DNA of 64,000 nucleotides from Batillaria attramentaria (GCA_018292915.2 JACVVK020000055.1:765501-829500); one strand, 5' to 3'; numbered from the stretch's first letter, positions 11,758 to 23,045 are shown. The notes: a model not told the origin generated them from the letters alone. Program-made: numbers and translations.

Positions 11758-12387
11758 CGGTTTCAGTTGCTATACTACTGCATCCTAAGTGATTATGACG
11801 CATGGATTAAGCGCATTCGATGAAACGTTTTCCACAGCGTTGTTGTAGGCCTGAGAAACGTATTGAGACTTTTAATTACACAACGTGTAACAGTAATGTT
11901 TAGATGAATGAATGCATCAGTCCGGCAATAGCAGTGAACAATCACCACATGCAGAACTATCTCAGTGGGTGGCTGAAGTACTTGACAGTCTGTCAGGTCG
12001 ACGTTACTGTTGGCCAACATACCTTATATTACATCCGGCTTAGTGGCCAGGGCATATTCCATGTCATTTTAAGTTACTTCCCTACGTCCGAGGGAGGGAT
12101 ATCTATAATGCATAGGACTTTTTTGAAAATCTTTGAATTTTAAAGAAAATATATTTCTTATAAAATATTTTACCCCAAACCGAGAAGGGAGGAAAAGGGG
12201 GAAGGACCATTAAGAATTAAGCAGGTAAAATACCCCTTCAACTATTACGGTCCTGTCTGTGCACATTTGTGTTTGGATTTTTCTTACCGGTAAAATTTCA
12301 CTTATATACCATACACATCTTTAAAAGGCCCGTAATATGGGCTTCACTAATACAAGACTCGAAAAAACAAACTGGCCCTCAATATAA

Positions 12388-12492
12388 TGCAAGCGTCTCA
12401 CAGTGACTGACTCAGTGTTACATAGGCGGTGGTATCACGTGTTATCGGCTACCAGGCTTCCCCGAACAGAGCGCCAACAGGAAGGACTGACA
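12388..12492 (-). repeat. partial copy of the 1.2-kb promoter module
   Basis: Matches 1157-1260, including tatcacgtgttatcggctacc and gcgccaacaggaaggactgacac. The CACGTG box is kept (12436-12441), but the TATA region now reads cctatgtaac. It lies just upstream, on the minus strand, of the broken transmembrane exon of the pseudogene, so it may be that copy's old promoter. Confidence 0.6.
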
Positions 12493-12499
12493 CAATATT

Positions 12500-13700
12500 G
12501 AACAACCTTACATGGTGCTGGCTACACCAGGCTCTGAAGCCAATCTCCTCCTGCCCGTGACGTCATTCTCATTACCATCCATGTAACCTCTTCATAGATG
12601 TCGACCGTCACGCAGCTAGGCCATGTGTTTAGTACAAAGCATTGACTGATTCGCTGTAGTTAAAGGGCGCGGTTATTTGGGGAAGATTGGCGTGCTGCAC
12701 GTGATTCAGTGTGCGGTAGACGCTAGTAACCGACCAACAAGGTATCACCCTCCCCGTAGCAAATTGCGGCCGTTTGACTGGCAAACCGTCCTCAGTAAAT
12801 ACCTGCGGTCTTTAACCCAGCCAAAACGAGTTGAATGTTTGTGTGTGTCAGACAAGCTTAATTCTGTGTCAGGAATGAGAACTGGGCAGTAGTGACTCAC
12901 TATTTAGAATGGAAATTTTCAGGGTTTTTTGTTGTTTTTGGTGTATGTTTGTTTTGTTTGGGTTTTTTTTTTGTTTGTTTGTTTGTTTTTTGGCGGCGTT
13001 TGTTGTTGTTGTTGTTGTTGAAGCTGAGCCATTGTGTGCAAGTAGCCTACGTCTCGACACGAGTGCCATACATTATATACTTTCTGTTGAGACTGAAGTG
13101 TTTTCCATTCTTTGTTAACTGGTTTTGGCCAATAACATCATTCGATCTACGCTTTTAAAAGGATTTTTGTTTTTCAACCCGCATCTGATTTTTAAGAAAA
13201 ATGTTAGTTGTGTCAATAACGTGACGCATGCCAGTGGTGTTGCAAGTTTTTGTTTCGCTTTGTTTTTTTTGTTTTTTTTTTGCAAAGGCACGTTAGTTTT
13301 TATGATCGTGCACGACGAAGTGAAACAGAAGTGGAGAGAGAGAGAGATTCTTCCAAAAACATACAAAACGAAAAAGACAAGAAATCACTCATCAGCATTT
13401 ACTCATAATTTACACACGTGTACGTCGAAACAGAGACAGCTACAGATGTCTCTGGTCTGAACTAAAATCGCCATTCAACACAACTTCACTAACAAGAAAA
13501 CTGTACAAAAGCCCTCCGAGATATGTTTGTTGATGTAGTGAGGTCCCCTTCGTACCTTGATTATCCGCTCCTGCCTGAGTCATTGGTGCAGTCAGATCAC
13601 AGATAACCTGTCCACATACATAGAAAATGGGCATAGCTGCAGGCGTTTAAGTCAGTTGCTTTTTAAAGAAACATTAAACATGAAGATAATATTATGTTGT
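12500..13700. other. no gene recognised
   Basis: T-rich stretches (gtttgtttg, gttgttgtt) give low-complexity frames. About 13387-13440 resembles 876-925. Nothing protein-like was found. Confidence 0.4.
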
Positions 13701-13704
13701 GAGT

Positions 13705-13835
13705 GAGTGAGTGAGTCAGTTTTTGAGGCTTAACGCCGCGCAAGCCACAAAGACTAATTCGCGGCTAAGTGTGTCTGCACTACGTGTTATAAAAAAACAA
13801 AAAACAAAACTAATGTAACGTTGGGCAACTGATGC
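13705..13835 (-). repeat. SINE-tailed repeat, reverse fragment
   Basis: Reverse complement of the 3' part of the 5826-6075 repeat: gagtgagtgagtgagt, then cttaacgccgcgcaagcc, and on to gtaacgttgggcaa. It is truncated at the other side. Confidence 0.7.
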
Positions 13836-14362
13836 AAACTGAAGATATGTTGTGAACAAGGATGGTAATAATGAACCTCTCCATACAAGAATGTTTAGCC
13901 TTTGAAGCAAAGCAGCTGTAGTGACTTACCACATGCCGTAAGTGTGTGCGCCGGCGGGCTCGTTCAGTTATGATATATGCGATGACTGACCCCCCCCCCC
14001 CCCCCCTATTCATCATGTTCAACTTGAGTTTCTTCTACTTTCCAAATTGATGGGAAAAGTCGACCAGACCAGTCATGTCTGTTGCCAGACTACCGTAACT
14101 AACAGTGCTGAAGGTGCCTGAATCAGTCCTAGAAAGCCGGGCCTTGATTATCATCACCTCGCTTAGCCGCGAAATAGTCCTTGTTGCTTGCGCGGCGTAA
14201 AGCCTTAACTAACTAACTAGCCCTTGATTATCTTGATTGTTAGACTGTCCGCCATTAACGTCAGTTCCGACAATCGAGAAAAGGCGCTCAGCCGGGGGCT
14301 TACTGGCAGACATGACGCAACTCGACAGATTCCAGTATCAAGGCGTGTGGCGTCATGAACAA

Positions 14363-14510
14363 CAGTTCACCAGGCAAAGCTCAGTTCACCAGGCAAAGCT
14401 CAGTTCACCAGGCAAAGCTCAGTTCACCAGGCAAAGCACAGTTCACCAGGCAAAGCTCAGTTCACCAGGCAAAGCTCAGTTCACCAGGCAAAGCTCAGTT
14501 CACAACGACG
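14363..14510. repeat. 19-bp minisatellite, 7-8 copies
   Basis: Unit cagttcaccaggcaaagct at exact 19-bp steps (14363, 14382, 14401, 14420 and so on), almost without variation. It lies downstream of the NMES1-like gene. The repetitive plus-strand frame across it is an artefact. Confidence 0.95.
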
Positions 14511-14812
14511 CTTTGATTATACACGACTTACTTGCAACTTTCCTTACCGAAATACCTACGAAGGGAGGGGGTGGGGGTGGGTCGTTTTTGTTCTTTTGTT
14601 TCCTTGGTGGTGGTGGTTCAAATTTATTGACACGTACAGTGGATCTGTGGGAAGAGTGAAAATGTCTTATGACAGAAGGCAGCATGTGAAGTACCAAAAA
14701 CTGAGGCAAGGTCAAGTTTCCGACCAGTTGTCTTCCATACTAGTAACTGTATGTTTCAGTAACTTCATTCAACTCACTGCCAGGCAGGTAGCCTAGCGTC
14801 CATCGAGTCGCC

Positions 14813-14818
14813 TTTATT
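14813..14818 (-). terminator. poly(A) signal of the NMES1-like gene
   Basis: AATAAA on the minus strand 65 bases after the TAG stop at 14883. This gives a compact 3' UTR and supports the gene model. Confidence 0.6.
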
Positions 14819-14882
14819 ATCTGCAACTACAGAAGCCTCATAACTGACCATTGTCCGAGCTGTGGCTATTGTCCATACATAC

Positions 14883-17800
14883 CTAAGGGCGGTAGCTGCC
14901 GATCTCCCTCTTAAGCTGCTCCAGCTCTGGGATGGGCGCGTACTTCTGGTTCATCACGATCATCTGTAACACGAGATCGCTGGTAAAGTGGTATAAGCAA
15001 TTACCACACGGTAACTGTAGTGTTGTACAAAAATGCCTGAATGTTACGCACATCCACACGGCAAACCGCACACAGTTACTGATCTCAGTTTCTTTCTACC
15101 GTCAACATGCACCATATGATATGGCTAAAATCTTACGCATTTTTGCATTCTAGTGTAGCTTAACGTCTTCGTTGGTGTACAGCCGACGTTACCGGCGCAT
15201 GTCAGGTTTATTTTAATTGGTCAAGTTAATCGTGTGCATGTTTTTCTTTCTTTATTTTTATTACTGGATTTTCCTGTAGTTTGTGTGCTGCCGGCTTAGT
15301 ATTCCTGTATGTAGTCAAGGTCGGACTGATACGCAACAATGTCCATATTCTCTATTGCGCGGCGTTAAGCCCTAAATAACTAACTAACTAACCATATTCT
15401 CTATCCTGAATAAAACTGAAAACATCATCATCATCATCCGTTTGAAACACCGCCACAACGGTTATTCCAACAAGTATTGGGTTTCAGTTGAACAGGAGAA
15501 TCTACAGGTGATCTCTGTAAACACTGGATCACTGAAAGATTACACCTGGCATTGTCTGTATCCAGATGTGGAACCTTCTGCGTGTTTATGATAAAGAAAT
15601 CTTCATCTGAACACAAAAACGGAAAGCTATAAAGAAAACAAATCTTATCATATGGAACATTTTATCCTGAGCAGCATATCTGCATTCGCAATCCAAGGAC
15701 AATCTCACCTTTCTCTTCTCTGTGGGTTTAACCCGTTCCCACGGTGGAAGGTCACTGTTCTTGTTCACTCTGCAATCAGCAAAATGTGTATAGTGTACAT
15801 CATCATCATCATCATCAGTAGCAACTGTAAACAGTGTTGATAATTATTTTATCGTTCTGAGTTGTTTTTGCGGTATCTTTCATCACACCACTCAGACACC
15901 TGGACGGTGACAGCGTCTGTAATGCTGTCATTGCGTCAACAGAAGCGTATTCGATGACGCGGCGACCACACTAAGCGCTCCAGTTGCTGAATTTGAATGT
16001 TCGACTGCTCGCGCAAAGTGTGAACAACATTACGAGCTGTACTAGTCATCGAAATATAGTATTTCGACCGTAAAGGCGCACTCACGAGCGAAACTGTTCT
16101 AAAACATAAGATGCCTTGGCAAAGATGGAATTAAACCCGCCCGTTTACGAAAGGCATGTGTCGTGGGGAAAGCTGGAAATACATGACGCAAACTTGCCCC
16201 TTTCAGCCTGACTAGTGTTCAGCAGTGTGCAGTGCAAACCGGAGCTGGTTCAATAATGTCTGTGGACGTTGGCAATTAGGGAAAGATGAATGTATCAGCG
16301 CCGTGCCGAACGGAACAGATTCCAAAACATGAAAGTAAACTCTGCCGCTTTATGGTAAAGGAGTTAAGAGCCAAAGATACGACGAGCGTTTAAGCCCTTT
16401 TTCCCGATGACAGTAGAGCTGCAAGACGAGCAAGCCAATCACATCGAGCAGTTTGTAAGCCGGCTTTCCCGACTGACATCTCGTATTTCGCCCGAGAGAA
16501 GTGTAAAGCAGTGAGGGTAAAAGGGCTTGCAGTATAACAGCGTGTGTAGTCCACAAGGGCATCTACAGCCTGGCGGTGTGTAGACGGCTGGTCACGTTAA
16601 CGTCGTGCTAGCGACATGATGCACTTCTCAAAGTATACCGTGCGTTTATTTCGTATGGTTGATAAGTCAGTTTCTATGCTCGCAATAAGTTCTGAGAGGA
16701 AAAACTGCCGCTTACAAAGCTCTAAGACTGCTTGCCAAACGAAAATATTGATGTTCCTTTTGGCCATTACGACCATTTTTGTGACTTTGCGGCTTCTGCT
16801 AGTAGAGAAATTCCACTTTCTTAGGCCAAACGTTTCCATACCTGTACTACACGTCGATACGACCAAGTCGCCATAACTAGCCCCCAATCAGCGCTGTCTA
16901 GTTGGTGCCCAATGCGCCACCAATCAGCGCTGTCTAGTTGGTGCCCAATGCGCCACCAATCAGCGCTGTCTGGTTGGTGCCCAATGCGCCACCAATCAGC
17001 GCTGTCCGGTTGGTGCCCAATGCGCCACCAATCAGCGCTGTCCGGTTGGTGCCCAATGCGCCACCAATCAGCGCTGTCCGGTTGGTGCCCAATGCGCCAC
17101 CAATCAGCGCTGTCCGGTTGGTGCCCAATGCGCCACCAATCAGCGCTGTCCGGTTGGTGCCCAATGCGCCACCAATCAGCGCTGTCTAGTTGGTGCCCAA
17201 TGCGCAACCAATCAGCGCTGTCTGGTTGGTGCCCAATCCGCAACCAAATAACGTTGTCTGCTCACGCAGTACGCGGGGCGTTCGACATACGTAGAACAAC
17301 ATTATACGCTGCGTCAGTCACTACCATGGTTTCAGATGCTATGCTGTGTCCCAAGTGACCGATTCTGATGCACGGATTAAGCGCATTTGATGAAATACGT
17401 TGTTGTAGGCCTGACAAACGTATTGAGACATTTATTACACAACGTGTATCTCAGATGTAATGTTTAGATGAATGAACTCATCAGTCCGGCACTGAATAGC
17501 AGTGAACAATCAGCACATGCAGCTATCTCAATGTGTGGCTGAAATATTTGACAGCCTGTCAGGTCCACGTTACTGTTGACCAACATACCTTACATCCGGC
17601 TTAGTGGCCAGGGCATAGCCCATGAAGGTGGCGGCTCCCAAACATGCCGTGCTGATGATGGCTGCCAGGGGGATAAGCTACAACACAACCATAATTATTC
17701 TCTTGTGTGAAACACTAACACATCAGCACTTCTTAGTAGAATCCTTCCCATACTCCCCTTTACGACCCCCCCCGCCCTACCCAAGAACAACAACAACAAA

Positions 17801-18395
17801 AATTGTCGCGGGGTTTTACAAATCGTATACTGTTTACAATAGTCCTGTCAATGTTCTTCCACAGATCCACACAAACACTCCGCTACAACATCCACTCAGT
17901 TCTGTACGACTTAAAAAACAAAACAAAACAAAACAAAAACCCAACAACAACAAAAACTTGCACGATCTGTAAAGAATGAACATAAAAAGGGATTCGGTGA
18001 AATGGATTTGTTCAAAATGTTCACCAAAAGACAAATGGCGATTACACTCTAGACAATGACAACAACGGTCAGACAATCTGCTGTCTTTGTGAAGATATCC
18101 CCAGGACTGGGAAACAAGGAAGTTACATATCTTTATTGATCATGGTGCAGCACAATAGTTTCATAATATCTTTATTGATCATGGTGCAGCACAATAGTTA
18201 CATAATATCTTTATTGATCATGGTGCAGCACAATAGTTACATAATATCTTTATTGATCATGGTGCAGCACAATAGCCTGACGTGCAGCAGCAATAAGGGT
18301 CCACTATATCTACCCACCTCGGGGAACTTTTTGAAGGCGCGGAATCCGAAACCAAACCTCCGCTGGAATCGCAGGGTGTATTGTTGATCGGACAT
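14883..18395 (-). CDS. NMES1-like: NMES1/NDUFA4-like (COXFA4 family) small mitochondrial protein
   Basis: Four coding exons join in phase: 18395-18318, 17677-17589, 15769-15709, 14963-14883, giving 102 aa. All junctions are GT-AG (acceptors ..ttgttgtag, ..gattgcag, ..gttacag; donors gtgggt, gtatgt, gtgaga). The start exon has its own acceptor one base before the ATG, so a non-coding exon lies upstream. The product has a basic, aromatic N-terminus (FGFGFRAFKKFPE), one membrane helix (about 27-50, opening LIPLAAII), PDV, then PPWERV, and MNQKYAPIPELEQL near the end. As I recall the families, this is the layout of NDUFA4 and, more closely, of human NMES1/C15orf48 (ELIPL, PEPWE, NQQWKPIEELQ). Those proteins are single-span inner-membrane proteins linked to cytochrome c oxidase. 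About 20 extra N-terminal residues are unusual. Confidence 0.8.
16280..16870. repeat. duplicated intron flank, intact-gene copy
   Basis: Similar to 9079-9660 and, for its last 180 bases, to the inverted copy at 20220-20375. It lies inside intron 2 of the NMES1-like gene and leads into the 36-bp array. Confidence 0.75.
16885..17245. repeat. 36-bp satellite with CCAAT boxes, about 10 copies
   Basis: Unit gcgccaccaatcagcgctgt plus ccggttggtgcccaat at exact 36-bp steps, with C/T variants at ccgg/ctgg/ctag. Because 36 is a multiple of three, long open frames run on both strands with a 12-residue period. They are not genes. Each unit contains ACCAATCAG, a good match to the NF-Y CCAAT element. The array lies in intron 2 of the NMES1-like gene, at the site where the pseudogene has its 49-bp array. 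Confidence 0.95.
18122..18275. repeat. 39-bp tandem repeat, 4 copies
   Basis: tttattgatcatggtgcagc recurs at 18132, 18171, 18210 and 18249, with units almost identical. It lies in intron 1 of the NMES1-like gene, 40 bases from the donor of the first coding exon. Confidence 0.95.
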
Positions 18396-18404
18396 CCTGT
18401 AACA

Positions 18405-18464
<60 letters not shown>
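18405..18464. repeat. (CA)n microsatellite
   Basis: About 30 CA units directly upstream of the NMES1-like first coding exon on the minus strand. Read as (TG)n it forms the tract before the ctgttacag acceptor. Confidence 0.95.
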
Positions 18465-18468
<4 letters not shown>

Positions 18469-19269
18469 AAATCTATGAGCAAAACAATTTGAACTGACTG
18501 AATGATGACCGAATAATTCACTGTATATATGCTGTGATATAGACACAATATAATTCACAGATCAATCCAGTCAACTGATTAATTGCTTGATACACGACTA
18601 ATAGAGGTCTAGGGACGCCGGGGACAGCAGCACCCTATGCCATTCATTTCCATATATCATATTACACTGCGTTGCTTCAGGCCTGTCTAGGGTGTGAGTG
18701 CCTGTCAGCTACTGTTTCCTGTAGACTGATGGCGCAATGCACAATTAATTCAATCAATATCCTGTCTGCTAGCCGTGCTAGTCAGGCGCCAGTGGCGGAA
18801 CGCTAGGCTAATTTAGGTATGTGCCGGTCTACGTGCACAAACGCACGGTGTTTCACTGTGGGAGTAGACTGCTCCTTCTTGGTTTAGTTCACAGCTTCCT
18901 GCTTGGCTGCCTCTCAAGTCTAAACAGAAAAAAAATTTATTGGGCCCTCTCCATTCAAGGGGCGCTGTTGGCCTACTGTAGGTTTTTTTGCCGGCGCGAT
19001 TATAGCATAATGGGGGAGAAGTGAAACCAGGCTGACGACCATAAAACACCTGCAGCTGCACGTTTACAGTCTCGTTGTAGTTTTCAAGGTCAGTAAACAT
19101 GTGAGTTATTTTTATAATTTATCCCAGGTAGACGTCATTACCCCCCCCCCCTCCGATCGAAACACAACCTCGAAGAGAGAGACAGAGACAGATTATCAAA
19201 CAGTATATTACACAAGGTGTGCGCGAGAACCCATGTCCACTTCATGCTAAACCTAAATTACAACATATA

Positions 19270-19270
<1 letters not shown>

Positions 19271-19334
<64 letters not shown>
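19271..19334. repeat. (TG)n microsatellite
   Basis: About 32 TG units without interruption. Confidence 0.95.
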
Positions 19335-19335
<1 letters not shown>

Positions 19336-19449
19336 TAAGATAAAATGATGAACACGTCCGCAAACTGTGTTCGCTTTATCGAGTCAGCGGTTCCTTACAA
19401 CTGACGCACGTTTCCCGGCCTGAAGGTGACCCAGTTGACAGTGTTCTGT

Positions 19450-19495
19450 TGACCTGCAGCACGCGACCCAATCTATCCGCTTATATAGTCTCTAT
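19450..19495 (-). promoter_or_regulatory. candidate promoter of the NMES1-like gene
   Basis: Minus strand: ACTATATAAGCGG (about 19490-19477) followed by gattggg and a CpG-rich leader. A possible donor (GTCAGTT then GTAAGG) follows about 60 bases on. It lies about 1.1 kb upstream of the first coding exon. An alternative non-coding exon ends at 24421 with GACAG then GTAGGT. Both are motif-only guesses. Confidence 0.25.
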
Positions 19496-19983
19496 AGACG
19501 ATAACCAACAACATGTATACGCGTGTAAAATCGATCAGCTGACGTTTTAAATCCTGACAGCCTAAATGTTACGAAATGTCACGTTGACATGAAGCGACCA
19601 TGCAATGATGTACATGTTTTATGACGGTCTCGGGAACTGGTGTAGCTTCGGTACCAGCTAGGACATAGAATACGTCAACAGGCTTTAATTATTAATTCTG
19701 GTCGACATCAAATCAGTTTGAAAAATACCTGATCCTCTTGAGGACCAGCCCGGGTGGTGCAGTGGGGTCGTATGCTGGAAAAACGATACAAGTCTGAGGT
19801 GACTTTTCAGTTGTCTGTTTGTTTCTAAAGGGTTTTCCAACTTACGACAAAGAGAAACCGAACTCTGATCAAGTTCAAACAGGCGAAAAATCTCAGCACC
19901 ACAATAGAAATGAGCCTGTGTTTCTGCTGACGGTAACAATGCAAATACGTTTGCCAGGTATACAACTGACAACGCTGTGAAAA

Positions 19984-20375
19984 ACTTGTCATCGAATGCG
20001 CTTAATCCGTGCTATTAATCCATGCACCAGAATCAGTCAGGGGCACAGTATAACATCTGAAATCATTGTGGTGGCCGGCCAGGTTGGCGTGTATTATGTT
20101 GTTCTACGTACGGCGGAGAACCGTACCGCGTACTGAGCAGACGACGTTATTTGGTTGCGGACTGGAGATTAGCTGGAACTGGACAGCGCTGATTGGTAGC
20201 TATTTTTAGCGACCTTGTCGATCGGCGTGAGGTGCATTTATGGAAGCGTTAGGCCATAGCACGTCATATTTCTCTACACTATATGCCCAAAAGTCACGAA
20301 AGTGGTCGCAATGGCCAAAAGGAACATTTAATCATTTGACAAACAGCAATAGAGCTTTGTAGGCGGCAGTCCCCC
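19984..20375 (-). repeat. third, inverted copy of the array-flanking module
   Basis: The reverse complement matches 16690-17400: ctgccgcctacaaagctcta, then ccttttggccattgcgacca, then acaaggtcgcta, one copy of accaatcagcgctgtcc, then ccgcaaccaaataacg, and on to cggattaagcgcattcgatg. Only one 36-bp-type unit is present, so this copy may show the module before array expansion. It lies upstream of the gene in opposite orientation. Confidence 0.8.
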
Positions 20376-21520
20376 CCCCCCCCCACACACACACACACAC
20401 TAACCACCACCCTCCCGCTCGCTCAGAACTCATTACGAACATACAGACCTTAAGGAAGAACAATATTTTAGAGAGTATATGTGTGTCTTTTTGACTGTCT
20501 GACAAAATCGGTTGAACACAGAACAGCCTTACGGAGGCCGGTACCATTTTGGCATTTTTATTACCTCTTCACTTTCTCACAACCTGTCACCTGCATTCAC
20601 TTACCACCTGCGCAACCCGACATTCATATTCAGTACTGGTGGTATCATAGTGGGCGTCAACTAGACAAACAAAAATCAAAACTAAATAACTGAAAGTCTA
20701 AATGTTTTCAAGATAACTCTATCTGGATTTCATTTCATTCGCTGAACTGATCACTATAGATACTAAGCGAAGATCAACTTGATTACTGTCAATTTCGTTA
20801 ACTATAGCGACGAAAAAAGAGTCAACAATATTTAACAGACTTGACTTCCACCGAAATTTGTTCATTGTTGTAGAGTACTCAAGAGCCAAACAGTCGATTG
20901 TAAATTCAGTTATTTGCGATTGCTTGTCGGTGTAAATCGATTCAACAAAGCGGTGATCCCGTTACATACTTTCTGGTTATACCCATCTGGTCATCACCCC
21001 TACACTCAAGAGAACATCCATTTCCGTTGTAAAGCCCGCGTATTGATTTTTTCGTTTCTTTGGCTCACTCACTGATAACACTATGACATTCTCCACGCCA
21101 ATACATCCACAGGGAACAGAGCTATCTACACTGAACAGCTCCCTTCTAAACACTCAGATACTTTTGAGCGGTCCAAAGCATTTCCTCTATGTCAAATGGC
21201 TACTCGAAGGCCGTGGGTATTCTCGACATTACTGTATGAACGTAGTGAAGGACAGGGAACATGTGACATTTGTCGCGCCATCAGTCTCTCTGCTGACTCT
21301 CGGTATTCGCTGATGCAATGTGCAGTGGAGGTAATGAATTTTTCACAAGCTGACTGTCACTGTGACCAGATTTAGCAGCAGGTATCGAGATATGACAAAC
21401 AAACCGGCGAACTGCCAACACCGGCTGATGTCTCAGTCCAGCATCAGATGCCAGCACAGCCTGTCAGTCGGCACTTCCCGGCGCAGACTGAGAGCCCGTA
21501 TCATACTTCTCTGTGCTCTG
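20376..21520. other. no gene recognised
   Basis: Poly-C plus CA tract at about 20372-20400, otherwise ordinary AT-rich sequence with short frames only. Confidence 0.4.
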
Positions 21521-22000
21521 CTCAGTTCCCTTGTCCCGCTCACCAAACTGGCTATAATAATTATTAAATGCGAACATCAGTTCTGCTCCAACCCGGCACA
21601 CTCAGTTCCCTTGTCCCGCTCACCAAACTGGCTATAATAATTATTAAATGCGAACATCAGTTCTGCTCCAACCCGGCACACTCAGTTCCCTTGTCCCGCT
21701 CACCAAACTGGCTATAATAATTATTAAATGCGAACATCAGTTCTGCTCCAACCCGGCACACTCAGTTCCCTTGTCCCGCTCACCAAACTGGCTATAATAA
21801 TTATTAAATGCGAACATCAGTTCTGCTCCAACCCGGCACACTCAGTTCCCTTGTCCCGCTCACCAAACTGGCTATAATAATTATTAAATGCGAACATCAG
21901 TTCTGCTCCAACCCGGCACACTCAGTTCCCTTGTCCCGCTCACCAAACTGGCTATAATAATTATTAAATGCGAACATCAGTTCTGCTCCAACCCGGCACA
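21521..22000. repeat. 80-bp satellite, six identical copies
   Basis: Unit starts ctcagttcccttgtcccgct, passes through gctataataattattaaatg and ends acccggcaca. Starts are at 21521, 21601, 21681, 21761, 21841 and 21921. A partial unit opens at 22001 (ctcagt). The copies show no differences, which implies very recent expansion, strong homogenisation or an assembly effect. Confidence 0.97.
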
Positions 22001-22079
22001 CTCAGTGACCTCTCAAGCCCTACGTTGTACATGTACCCGAAGCCGGTGTCACAGGATATTTCAGAACCGGACGAACGGG

Positions 22080-22290
22080 AACCATTCCGATTTATCCTGG
22101 CCCTGGTGGCAGGATTTTTCAGAACCATTCCGATTTATCCTAGGATATCCTAGGATAAATGGGAATAGGGTTAGGGTTATCCTAGGATATCCATACCTAG
22201 GGTTATCCTAGGATAAATGGGAATGGTTCCGAAATATCCTAGGATTTTTGGGAACCGGTTTCGATTTATCCTGGTTCCGAAATATTCTAC
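22080..22290. repeat. TATCCTAGGATA foldback
   Basis: An imperfect palindrome: gaaccattccgatttatcct on the left and aggataaatgggaatggttc on the right, around several tatcctaggata palindromes and a gggttagggtta tract (about 22167-22180). Additional arms (gaaccgg..) lie outside. It probably folds into a long hairpin. No transposon ends or target duplication could be fixed. Confidence 0.7.
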
Positions 22291-22299
22291 GACACCGGC

Positions 22300-22918
22300 A
22301 ATCAAACCGCTCCATTTTACTGCTCTCGTGGGTCGTCTAAGACAGCAGCAATACACCGCGGACTGGTCAGTCTGCAGTTATGGTAGCCGCGACAGGGAAT
22401 CTCTGACTGATGTAGCGGCCAAACTTCGCCAGGGCCGGCGGTTCAGTCCCCGGTTATGGACCGAATGTCCGCAGCCGGAGCCGGGACAAAAATGTGCACA
22501 CAGACTTTGATGCAAGTTATTATTAATTGTACGCATACTAGTGTTTCCAGGAGGTGGACTGCAAACTCAGTATGACCGTCGTATAATTCATCATCTTTGT
22601 TTACCTAATCACGTTTGTCCCCACTGGAAATCGGTGACAACTGAAGAGGTGGTCGGTATTTTCGCCAGTAATATGATCAGTGTTTGCGTCGAGTATTTTC
22701 GAATCAGCGTAAGACAGCATCCTTGCTCTTCCCAGTTAATGAGAATATCGCGTGTGACAGAATGGTTCTGTGTGACAGTGAGAGTGGACCCGTGTGATAA
22801 AGTGGTTGTGGCTTGACAGGCTCGTCCGTGATGAAGTCCTGACCAGATACACTGAGAGGATATCAGTGACCGACAACCGGTTGCTACTCTATCATTATTA
22901 GTCATCACACGCGGCATA
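22300..22918. other. no gene recognised
   Basis: Moderate GC content. Frames of up to about 100 codons occur on both strands without domain or splice support. Confidence 0.4.
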
Positions 22919-22983
<65 letters not shown>

Positions 22984-22984
22984 G

Positions 22985-23045
<61 letters not shown>

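Larger units (their letters stand above)
6478..12062 (-). pseudogene. decayed tandem duplicate of the NMES1/COXFA4-like gene
   Basis: Three of the four exons of the gene at 14.9-18.4 kb recur in the same order and strand. The last exon (6561-6478) is intact, reads MIVMNQGVFKPIS.. to ..SYRP and stops at TAA. The PPWER exon (about 7110-7051) keeps its frame and donor, but the stretch holding the 3' splice acceptor is deleted. The transmembrane exon (12062-12020) keeps only its last 14 or so codons and has a 4-base insertion before the donor. The first coding exon was not found. The duplicated intron carries the 49-bp array at 9673-11757. Loss of an exon, an acceptor and half of another exon argues for a pseudogene; a chimeric transcript is not excluded. 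Confidence 0.72.
18540..19980. other. no gene recognised apart from the sites listed
   Basis: Contains a poly-C run at about 19141-19152, the TG tract and the candidate promoter. Remaining frames are short and featureless. Confidence 0.4.

Noticed and set aside
16821..17358. Long open frames on both strands with a 12-residue period
   Set aside because: They follow from a 36-bp tandem repeat (a multiple of three) and appear in several frames on both strands.
18237..18558. Cys/Val repeat frames near 18.4 kb
   Set aside because: They are readings of the (CA)n/(TG)n tract next to the first coding exon of the NMES1-like gene.
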